This document shows positions 1 through 5,107 of a stretch of 5,107 bases of DNA, one piece after another (positions within the stretch are counted from its first letter, which is position 1; each line of letters begins with the position of its first letter). Origin of the DNA: a bacterium. GTDB taxonomy: Bacteria; Pseudomonadota; Alphaproteobacteria; Caulobacterales; Hyphomonadaceae. A program made the translations under genes and the position numbers. The stretch spans positions 1 to 5,107 of the forward strand of contig JAVBYB010000581.1 in NCBI GenBank assembly GCA_030824255.1. The letters are read 5' to 3'. Below the pieces are notes generated by a model. It was not told where the DNA came from. It ran no database searches and was given only the letters and a program-made list of their open reading frames with translations.

Positions 1-154
1 CGAGACGGCGGATGAGCTGAAAGCCTGGCTCAACGCCCGCGTCGGCAAGACCCAGCGGTTGACCTACGCCACGCTCGTCGACCAGCTGCCGCGCTCGTCA
101 ATCGGGAAGGTGCTGAAACGTCAGCTTCGCGACGAATTCCGGCCGCCAGCCTGA
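1..154 (+). CDS. Acyl-CoA synthetase (AMP-forming), C-terminal end only
   Basis: This is the 3' end of a gene that begins left of the window. Whole codons run from position 2 and give 50 residues before the TGA at 152-154. The residues match the small C-terminal domain (AMP-binding_C) of adenylate-forming acyl-CoA ligases. The stretch RVGKTQRL is followed by LPRSSIGKVLKRQLR, the A10 motif, whose lysine (codon 107-109) is the one that in this family helps catalyse adenylation of the carboxylate. Enzymes of this family activate fatty or other organic acids with ATP and CoA in the cytoplasm. The remainder of the protein, including the ATP-binding P-loop and the acyl pocket, is not visible, so substrate and chain length cannot be judged. 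It lies 85 bases upstream of a second ligase on the same strand, so the two may be co-transcribed or may belong to neighbouring units of one regulon. Confidence 0.9.
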   Translation, partial: ETADELKAWLNARVGKTQRLTYATLVDQLPRSSIGKVLKRQLRDEFRPPA

Positions 155-205
155 TGCGGCGGCGATTGCCCGCCGGGCCGTCAGGGTCCTATGTTCGCAT
201 CAGGC
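149..205. repeat. 10-bp inverted repeat spanning the intergenic gap
   Basis: GCCTGATGCG at 149-158 is exactly matched by its reverse complement CGCATCAGGC at 196-205, with 37 bases between. A second, smaller stem, CGGCG (160-164) with CGCCG (171-175) around a six-base loop, sits inside. The left arm covers the stop codon of the upstream ligase gene. No T-run follows the right arm, so it does not look like an intrinsic terminator. It could be a pair of operator half-sites around the candidate promoter at 166-195, or an RNA structure at the end of the upstream message. Chance pairing in GC-rich DNA is possible, but a perfect 10-bp match in so short a gap is unusual. Confidence 0.4.
166..195 (+). 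promoter_or_regulatory. Weak candidate sigma70-type promoter
   Basis: TTGCCC (166-171) and TATGTT (190-195) are 18 bases apart and each match four of six bases of the -35 and -10 consensus. Transcription would begin near 202-204, inside the right arm of the inverted repeat, leaving a leader of roughly 36 bases before the ATG at 240. The boxes are weak, and in GC-rich alphaproteobacteria promoters often depart from the consensus, so this is only a candidate. The alternative is read-through from the upstream ligase gene. Confidence 0.22.
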
Positions 206-224
206 GGGGCCGAGATCCCGCAAC

Positions 225-229
225 GAGGA
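225..229 (+). promoter_or_regulatory. Ribosome binding site of the second acyl-CoA synthetase
   Basis: GAGGA lies ten bases before the ATG at 240. It is the best purine-rich Shine-Dalgarno match in the gap and supports that start codon over later in-frame ATGs such as the one for residue 15. Confidence 0.65.
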
Positions 230-239
230 TCGACACTCC

Positions 240-1811
240 ATGACGGCCAGCTACACGGACGATGAGTTGCTCGCACGCGGCATGCACGTCGCGGTTCATG
301 CGCGGCGCACGCCAGACCGGCCCGCCATCATATCTCCGAGCGGCAACCTCACCTGGAAGGAATTCAACGCCCAGGCCAACCAGCTTGTGCGTCTCCTGCG
401 CAGGCGCGGCATCCAGTCGGGAGACGGCGTTGCGCTGCTCGCCCATAACAGCCCGGAGTTTGCGGTCGTCTGGGCCGCCACCCAGCGCGCCGGTCTGCGG
501 CTCACGGCGGTGAACTGGCACCAGTCGCCTGAACTGATCGCCTATGTCGTGGACAACAGCGACGCTCGCGCCTTGATCGCAAGCGGCCGCTTCGTGGCCG
601 GCGCGCAGGCAGCGGTGGCGGCGTCCGACAAGCTGCTCGCCAAGCTCTCTTTCGCCGGCGCCATAGACGGCTTCGAGCATCTTCACGCTTCGCTCGGCGC
701 GGAAAGCGGCGACGACATCGAAGACGCGGAGGCTGGCTCCACCATGCTCTACACGTCCGGCACGACGGGTCGTCCCAAGGGCGTTTTTCGCCGCACGCGT
801 CCGGTGGTCTCGCAGCTCACTGGCGTCTGCAACGAAACGGCGCAGTGGAATCCTGCCTCCGACATCTCGTTGCTGACGGGTCCGCTTTATCATGCGGCCC
901 CCCTCGGGATTAACTTCGTCATCCCGATCAATGCCGGGGTCACCACGCTGCTGATGGACAAGTGGGACGCTGAGGAAACGCTTCGCCTGATCGATCAGCA
1001 CAAGGCGACGCACACACACGTCGTGCCCACCATGATGCACCGGATGCTTCAGTTGCCGGAGGAGACACGCCGCAAATACGATCTGTCCTCGATGCGCTGG
1101 ATGATCCATGGCGCGGCGCCCTGCCCGGCTCACGTGAAGCAAGCGATGATGGATTGGTTCGGGCCCGTCCTCTACGAATACTATTCGTCGACCGAGGGCG
1201 GCGGCGTGTTCGTACGCCCGCATGAGTGGCTCAGGAAGCCTGGCACGGTCGGCAAGGCGGTGCCCGGTGTCGAGATCAAGTTGCTCGACATAGACGGCAA
1301 TCCCGTCGCGCAGGGCCAGGAGGGCCTCATTTATGTGAAGGCTCCCGCCACCGGTCGGTTCGAGTACTACAAGGAAGACGGCAAGACCGACGCCAGCTAT
1401 CGTGGGGACTGGTTCACGCTCGGCGACATGGGGCGTCTCGATGAAGACGGCGATCTCTTCCTTACGGGGCGCACCGCCGAACTCATCATTTCAGGCGGCG
1501 TGAACATCTATCCAGTCGAAATCGACGAGGTGCTGATCCGCCACCCGCTGATCGCGGACGCCGCTGTTGTCGGCGTGCCTAACGAGGACTGGGGCGAAGA
1601 GATCAAGGCGGTGGTCGAACTGAAACCCGGCGTTTCTGGCTCGGCCGAAACCACGCAATCGATCCTCGACTTTGCCAGGGATCGCCTGCCCGGGTTCCAG
1701 CGTCCGCGTACGATCGACTACGTGGAAACGCTGCCGCGCAACGCTGCGGGCAAAGTCCTGCGCGCCCAGGTTCGCGCGCCATATTGGGCCGGCCGCTCCA
1801 AGAGCATCTGA
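240..1811 (+). CDS. Acyl-CoA synthetase (AMP-forming), FadD / bile-acid-CoA-ligase-like
   Basis: This 523-residue cytoplasmic enzyme activates a carboxylic acid to its CoA thioester through an acyl-adenylate. The usual ANL-superfamily motifs occur in order: the phosphate loop [12 protein letters not shown] at residues 170-181, [10 protein letters not shown] at 214-223 (acyl pocket region), HGAAPCP from 290, YYSSTEGGG at 314-322, [11 protein letters not shown] at 388-398 with the ribose-binding D396, [18 protein letters not shown] at 408-425 with R411 in the hinge region, and the C-terminal [11 protein letters not shown] with catalytic K505. All key residues are present and the length is normal, so the enzyme should be active. 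The PLYHAAP style recalls the bile-acid/medium- to long-chain group of FadD-like ligases rather than acetyl-CoA synthetase; this is from memory of the family. The true acid could be a fatty acid, a steroid side-chain acid or an aryl acid. The ATG at 240 has a good ribosome binding site. The stop overlaps the start of the next gene, so the two are almost certainly in one operon. Confidence 0.93.
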   Translation: MTASYTDDELLARGMHVAVHARRTPDRPAIISPSGNLTWKEFNAQANQLVRLLRRRGIQSGDGVALLAHNSPEFAVVWAATQRAGLRLTAVNWHQSPELIAYVVDNSDARALIASGRFVAGAQAAVAASDKLLAKLSFAGAIDGFEHLHASLGAESGDDIEDAEAGSTMLYTSGTTGRPKGVFRRTRPVVSQLTGVCNETAQWNPASDISLLTGPLYHAAPLGINFVIPINAGVTTLLMDKWDAEETLRLIDQHKATHTHVVPTMMHRMLQLPEETRRKYDLSSMRWMIHGAAPCPAHVKQAMMDWFGPVLYEYYSSTEGGGVFVRPHEWLRKPGTVGKAVPGVEIKLLDIDGNPVAQGQEGLIYVKAPATGRFEYYKEDGKTDASYRGDWFTLGDMGRLDEDGDLFLTGRTAELIISGGVNIYPVEIDEVLIRHPLIADAAVVGVPNEDWGEEIKAVVELKPGVSGSAETTQSILDFARDRLPGFQRPRTIDYVETLPRNAAGKVLRAQVRAPYWAGRSKSI

Positions 1812-1813
1812 TG
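1800..1813 (+). promoter_or_regulatory. Translational coupling site (AAGAG plus TGATG overlap)
   Basis: AAGAG at 1800-1804 lies six bases before the ATG at 1811. The TGA of the ligase (1809-1811) and this ATG share one base. This stop-start overlap is a classic sign of translational coupling, and it decides the start of the downstream gene. An in-frame TTG at 1784 lies inside the ligase gene and would only add nine residues that do not resemble the LldD N-terminus. Confidence 0.7.
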
Positions 1814-2965
1814 GCGCTCAAGGCGGCCTCCATCTCCGACTATCGCGAGCTGGCGCGCCGTCGCCTGCCGCGATTCCTGTTCGAATATGTGGACGGCGGC
1901 TCCTATGATGAGGAAACGCTTCGTCGAAACCGGCAGGACCTGCGCGACATCGCGCTGCGCCAGCGCGTGCTCTGCAACGTCTCCGAGTTGGATCTCTCCG
2001 TCACGTTACTTGGCCATAAGTCCAGATTGCCCGTCGCGCTTGCGCCCATTGGGCTCTCCGGAATGCTTGTTCGGCGCGGCGAAGTTCAGGCCGCCCGCGC
2101 TGCGCGCGATTTCGGCGTGCCCTACACGCTCTCCACTGTTTCCGCTTGCAGCATTGAGGAAGTGTCGCGCGGCACGCCGGAACCCTACTGGTTCCAGCTC
2201 TACATGATCCGCGACCGTGGCTTCATGCGCGACCTGATTGCACGGGCGCAGGTGGCGCGCTGCTCTGCCCTGCTCTTCACCGTGGACATGCCGGTCGCCG
2301 GCTCGCGGTATCGCGATTACCGATCGGGTCTTGCGGGCGCGGCTGGGGCCGCAGGCACGCTGCGCCGGATAGGTCAGGCCATGCTTCGCCCGGACTGGGC
2401 GTGGGATGTCGGCGTCATGGGTCGCCCACACCAGCTTGGCAATGTCGCGCCTGTGCTCGGCCGTAGCTCGGGCCTCAACGATTTCTTCGGCTGGCTGGGC
2501 AAGAATTTTGATCCCAGCGTCACATGGCGCGATCTGGAATGGGTCCGTTCCGAGTGGAAGGGCCCGCTGGTTATCAAGGGCGTCCTCGACGCCGAAGATG
2601 CGCGTGCGGCAATCAAGACCGGCGCTGATGGTATTGTCGTCTCCAACCATGGTGGTCGGCAGCTTGACGGCGTGCTTTCCAGCGCACGCGCGCTACCCGA
2701 CATCGCTCAGGCTGTCGGCGGCCGGACCACGATCTTCGCTGATGGCGGCGTTCGATCAGGCCTCGACGTCGTGCGGATGCTGGCGCTTGGGGCGAATGGC
2801 GTGCTGCTGGGGCGGGCCTACGCTTATGCGCTTGCCGCTCGCGGCCATGCTGGCGTCGCTCACATCCTTCAGCTCATCGAAGCCGAGATGCGCGTGGCCA
2901 TGGCGCTGACGGGCGTCACCAGCATCGCCGCGATCACGCCGGACATTCTCGCGCGCCGCGACTGA
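1811..2965 (+). CDS. lldD: FMN-dependent L-lactate / 2-hydroxy-acid dehydrogenase, LldD type
   Basis: The 384-residue product belongs to the FMN-dependent alpha-hydroxy-acid dehydrogenase family and follows the remembered E. coli LldD sequence along nearly its whole length. LldD oxidises L-lactate to pyruvate at the inner face of the cytoplasmic membrane and feeds electrons to quinone. Visible active-site residues are Y26 in FEYVDGG, Y131 in WFQLY, D159 in TVDMP, R166 in SRYRD, K256 in VIKG, and the base H280 with R283 in [10 protein letters not shown]. The FMN phosphate site is ADGGVRSG (310-317, with R315) and LLGR (332-335). The long central loop, about residues 170-225 with WAWDVG and [10 protein letters not shown], is of the membrane-associated LldD type rather than the soluble glycolate oxidase type. 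The C-terminus stops about 15-20 residues earlier than I recall for E. coli LldD. The ATG at 1811 is chosen for its AAGAG and its overlap with the ligase stop. No lactate permease or LldR regulator is visible. Because it is coupled to an acyl-CoA ligase, a longer 2-hydroxy acid is a possible alternative substrate. Confidence 0.9.
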   Translation: MALKAASISDYRELARRRLPRFLFEYVDGGSYDEETLRRNRQDLRDIALRQRVLCNVSELDLSVTLLGHKSRLPVALAPIGLSGMLVRRGEVQAARAARDFGVPYTLSTVSACSIEEVSRGTPEPYWFQLYMIRDRGFMRDLIARAQVARCSALLFTVDMPVAGSRYRDYRSGLAGAAGAAGTLRRIGQAMLRPDWAWDVGVMGRPHQLGNVAPVLGRSSGLNDFFGWLGKNFDPSVTWRDLEWVRSEWKGPLVIKGVLDAEDARAAIKTGADGIVVSNHGGRQLDGVLSSARALPDIAQAVGGRTTIFADGGVRSGLDVVRMLALGANGVLLGRAYAYALAARGHAGVAHILQLIEAEMRVAMALTGVTSIAAITPDILARRD

Positions 2966-2969
2966 ACCT

Positions 2970-2982
2970 GGGGCGCAGCCCC
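2970..2982 (+). other. Short GC hairpin just after the lldD stop
   Basis: GGGGC (2970-2974) and GCCCC (2978-2982) can pair around the three-base loop GCA, four bases after the stop codon. No T-run follows, so it is not an intrinsic terminator by itself. It might protect the 3' end of the message or add to termination at the hairpin downstream. Confidence 0.3.
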
Positions 2983-2995
2983 GATCGCAATGCAC

Positions 2996-3023
2996 ACAGC
3001 AAGGATAACCTCGCTGTCGTTTT
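2996..3023 (+). terminator. Candidate intrinsic terminator of the + strand operon
   Basis: ACAGC (2996-3000) pairs with GCTGT (3013-3017). Inside, after one A-C mismatch, AGG (3002-3004) pairs with CCT (3009-3011) around the loop ATAA. The run TTTT lies at 3020-3023, two bases after the stem. Placement about 30 bases after the lldD stop suits a terminator. The stem is imperfect and the T-run short, so termination may be partial. Confidence 0.4.
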
Positions 3024-3030
3024 CAAACTC

Positions 3031-3058
3031 CCAGGTACAAAAGGCCAGGCACAAAAAG
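3031..3058. repeat. Tandem 14-bp direct repeat
   Basis: CCAGGTACAAAAGG (3031-3044) is followed directly by CCAGGCACAAAAAG (3045-3058), identical at 12 of 14 positions. The second copy supplies the A-run that, on the minus strand, is the T-run of the receptor's terminator. It looks like a small local duplication next to the terminator stem. Confidence 0.6.
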
Positions 3059-3085
3059 AAAGGGCGCACCGAGGTGCGCCCTTTC
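3053..3085 (-). terminator. Strong intrinsic terminator of the TonB-dependent receptor gene
   Basis: GAAAGGGCGCAC (3058-3069) and GTGCGCCCTTTC (3074-3085) form a perfect 12-bp stem with the four-base loop CGAG. Read on the minus strand, the stem is followed at once by TTTTT (3057-3053), the classical Rho-independent form. It lies 23 bases after the receptor stop. On the + strand no T-run follows (CCCATT), so it should serve mainly the minus-strand gene, although the stem could also slow transcripts arriving from lldD. Confidence 0.92.
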
Positions 3086-3108
3086 CCATTCCAAACTCCG
3101 GTCTTGGC

Positions 3109-5107
3109 CTAGAACTCGTAGCCGAGACGCAGGAAGAACGTGCGGCCGCGCAGGTCGTACTGCGAAGCGAACGCCGGGGTGACGCCGAAGCGGGTCGACA
3201 CGCCCGTCGTGATCGCCGGCGGCGGGTTCGCGAACACGTTCGAGACACCACCCGTGATCACGAAGTTGTCGCCGCGATAGCGGACCGACACGTCGTGAGA
3301 CAGCCACTCGTCCGTCGAGTTGATGCGACGGATGTTGACGCCCTGATAGGCAACCAGCGCCGGAGCGAAGGCTTCCTGATCCATCTTGCCGACGTAGTCG
3401 ACGAACCACGAGTAGGTCCAGTCGCCTTGACGCAGCTGGATGGCGCCGTCGCCAACCCACTCCGGATCGCCGAGCGAGCCGTTGAAGTCGTTGTTGTCGA
3501 AGCCCGAAACAAGGTTCGGGTCGAACAGCAGGTTGACGTCTTCGTTCGTCTTCGTGGCAGACAGGTCGATAACCAGATCGCCGAAGTCGAATTCATGCTC
3601 GTAGCGAGCCGTGATGTCGAAGCCCGACGTGACCTGCTGGTTCACGTTGATGTAGCTATCCAGCACCGAGATGATCTGGTTCGGACGAGCAGGATCGGTA
3701 CCCGGCGCGCGCGTGAACAGGTCACAGAACGCGTTCGGATAGACCGGTGAGCCATAGCAGCCGCCGAGGATGGAGCCGGCGCCGAGCTGTGCAACCTGAT
3801 CGTTGATCGTGATGTCGAAGTAGTCGATCGCCAGGCTGAAGTCGATGAAGTCAGGCGTCCAGATGAAGCCCAGCGTGCTGGCTTCCGACGTTTCTGCCTG
3901 CAGAACGCCAGCGCCGCCGCCCGTGATGATCAGGGCAGAGCTGCCAGCACCGGTGTAGTCGTCCGGGATGCCAGCTGCAGCGCAGTTGGTCTGCACGTTC
4001 ACGTTCGACGTATCAGCCCAGTTGATGCACGGGTCGATGGCGGTTTGCGCCAGGAAGCCCGTCTGGTTGCCGAGATACAGTTCGTAGAGAGCCGGAGCGC
4101 GGTAGGACGTGCCCTTCGTGCCGCGGATGCGGACGCTCGGCAGCACCTGCCAGTTGAGGCCGGCCTTCCAGACACTGTCGTTGCCGTATGAGTCGTAATC
4201 AAACGCACGCGCCGAAGCGTCGATGGTCAGTTCTTCGATGAACGGCAGGCCTTTGAGGACCGGGATGTTCGTCTCGACGAAGAATTCCGACACCTTGTCT
4301 TCGCCAGCCGTGCGGCCGGCGGAGGTTACGCCCCAGAACTCGTTGTTCGAAGCGCGCGGATCCGGCATGTCGTCGATTTCGAACTGACGCCATTCAGCAC
4401 CGACCGCAACGCCCAGCGGGCCGGCCGGAAGTTCGAACACGTCGCCGGAGACAACGCCGGACACCAGGGTCTGGTTGTACTTCGTATTGCCGGTCGAGTT
4501 GGCCGACAGCAGGTCATACGTCGCTTGCGACCAGTTGCCAGCAAGGAAGGCCGGATCGAACGGGTTGTAGTTCGGGGCAGCGTACAGGCCGTCGGACGGG
4601 CGGGCGTAGTTCCAGTCGCCAGCCGTTTCGATCAGGATCTGGTTGCCCGTGTATTCGCCGTCGGAGTCGCTGTACGAAGCGTTCACCGCCCAGGTCCAGC
4701 CCGGCAGGACGAAGTCGCCCGTGAAGCCGGTGTTCACATACAGATAGTCAACCGTGGCCTGGTTGTTGAACGGCCAGATCGTGATCGGCTGCATGACGTT
4801 CGCGCCGAACGGGCTGTCGCCGAGACCGCCGAAGGTGCCGGGCGTGTCGTAGAACGCGTTCGGAACAACGGTCGGGAAGAACTGGCGAACGCCAACGCTT
4901 TCGTACTCGCGACGGGTGAACAGGCCTTCCGTGGTCCAGTCGATTCCGCCGAGCAGGTCGAGCGTGAAATCGGCTTTGCCGTAGGCGCTGAGGCGATCAA
5001 CGCCCGCGATTGCATCCGAGTTGAGGAAGCGCTCGTCGTTCAGCACGTCTTCGTAATAGGCGTTGAAGCCGTTGGCAGCGTAAACCGCCGGCAGGGTGCC
5101 GCCGCAA
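3109..5107 (-). CDS. TonB-dependent outer-membrane receptor, partial (N-terminus beyond window)
   Basis: The reading frame is open from the right edge (first whole codon 5106-5104) to the TAG at 3109-3111 and gives 665 residues. It has no start in the window; the GTG at 5044-5046 is internal, since matching sequence continues upstream of it. The product is the beta-barrel part of a TonB-dependent receptor, which takes up scarce large substrates across the outer membrane using energy from TonB-ExbBD. Family marks are GAEWR (236-240 of this fragment) followed by PDPRASN, a strand ending SYRAPALYEL with R336, and the C-terminal barrel strand FFLRLGYEF ending in phenylalanine, the OMP assembly signal. 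Alternating aromatic and polar strands with Gly/Asn/Asp-rich loops run throughout. Two cysteine pairs (360/375 and 450/461) probably form disulfides in extracellular loops. Relatives in sphingomonads, caulobacters and hyphomonads are often 900-1000 residues, so the signal peptide, TonB box and plug are likely missing here. The substrate cannot be read from the barrel. A strong terminator follows the gene, which converges on lldD. Confidence 0.93.
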   Translation of the reverse strand, partial: CGGTLPAVYAANGFNAYYEDVLNDERFLNSDAIAGVDRLSAYGKADFTLDLLGGIDWTTEGLFTRREYESVGVRQFFPTVVPNAFYDTPGTFGGLGDSPFGANVMQPITIWPFNNQATVDYLYVNTGFTGDFVLPGWTWAVNASYSDSDGEYTGNQILIETAGDWNYARPSDGLYAAPNYNPFDPAFLAGNWSQATYDLLSANSTGNTKYNQTLVSGVVSGDVFELPAGPLGVAVGAEWRQFEIDDMPDPRASNNEFWGVTSAGRTAGEDKVSEFFVETNIPVLKGLPFIEELTIDASARAFDYDSYGNDSVWKAGLNWQVLPSVRIRGTKGTSYRAPALYELYLGNQTGFLAQTAIDPCINWADTSNVNVQTNCAAAGIPDDYTGAGSSALIITGGGAGVLQAETSEASTLGFIWTPDFIDFSLAIDYFDITINDQVAQLGAGSILGGCYGSPVYPNAFCDLFTRAPGTDPARPNQIISVLDSYINVNQQVTSGFDITARYEHEFDFGDLVIDLSATKTNEDVNLLFDPNLVSGFDNNDFNGSLGDPEWVGDGAIQLRQGDWTYSWFVDYVGKMDQEAFAPALVAYQGVNIRRINSTDEWLSHDVSVRYRGDNFVITGGVSNVFANPPPAITTGVSTRFGVTPAFASQYDLRGRTFFLRLGYEF

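Noticed and set aside
189..1223. A 344-codon open frame on the minus strand opposite the acyl-CoA synthetase
   Set aside because: It is antisense to a well-supported gene with all family motifs. Its product is rich in Arg, His and Ala with no recognisable domain, as expected for a shadow frame in GC-rich DNA.
1784..1786. In-frame TTG as the start of lldD
   Set aside because: It lies inside the ligase gene and adds residues unlike the LldD N-terminus, while the ATG at 1811 has a purine-rich site and a stop-start overlap.
2006..2650. A 214-codon open frame on the minus strand opposite lldD
   Set aside because: It is a shadow of the strongly conserved LldD coding frame, with no recognisable domain in its product.
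3058..3085. The strong hairpin as a bidirectional terminator
   Set aside because: Only the minus strand has a T-run after the stem; the + strand continues with CCCATTCC.
3295..3750. A 151-codon + strand open frame opposite the receptor
   Set aside because: It lies wholly within the receptor gene on the other strand, and its Arg/Val-rich product resembles no known family.
5044..5046. GTG as the start codon of the receptor
   Set aside because: The frame stays open upstream to the window edge and reads as ordinary receptor sequence (GFNAYYED just before). A receptor starting here would lack its signal peptide and plug.
1..5107. A defence system, mobile element, CRISPR array or RNA gene
   Set aside because: I read all gaps and both strands and found no transposase or integrase motifs, no regularly spaced repeats, and no tRNA- or rRNA-like sequence. 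Nearly all of the window is accounted for by four metabolic or transport genes.

Overview
The window looks like a piece of a GC-rich proteobacterial chromosome. The C-terminal signature of the receptor and the two fatty-acid ligase types recall Alphaproteobacteria of the sphingomonad, caulobacter or hyphomonad kind. That assignment comes from protein style and base composition only, not from a marker gene. I see no rRNA, tRNA, CRISPR array, transposase, integrase or attachment site.

Layout. Positions 1-154 hold the last 50 codons of an acyl-CoA synthetase on the + strand. An 85-base gap follows, with a candidate promoter, a 10-bp inverted repeat and a good ribosome binding site. A complete second acyl-CoA synthetase (240-1811) comes next. 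Its stop codon overlaps the start codon of an LldD-type FMN-dependent L-lactate/2-hydroxy-acid dehydrogenase (1811-2965). A 143-base convergent gap (2966-3108) carries a weak candidate terminator for the + strand genes, a short tandem repeat and a strong intrinsic terminator for the minus-strand gene. From 3109 to the right edge, on the minus strand, lies most of a TonB-dependent outer-membrane receptor. Its N-terminal signal peptide, TonB box and plug lie beyond the window.

How the genes may work together. Two successive AMP-forming acyl-CoA ligases point to activation of carboxylic acids as CoA thioesters, and the coupled flavoenzyme oxidises a 2-hydroxy acid to a 2-oxo acid, probably passing electrons to the respiratory chain. 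This suggests a small catabolic operon. The receptor has its own transcription unit and terminator, so its link to that operon is only positional.

Nothing here is clearly a new biological system. The points most worth a second look are the translational coupling of an acyl-CoA ligase to an LldD paralogue, the inverted repeat around the possible promoter, and the compact convergent terminator region.
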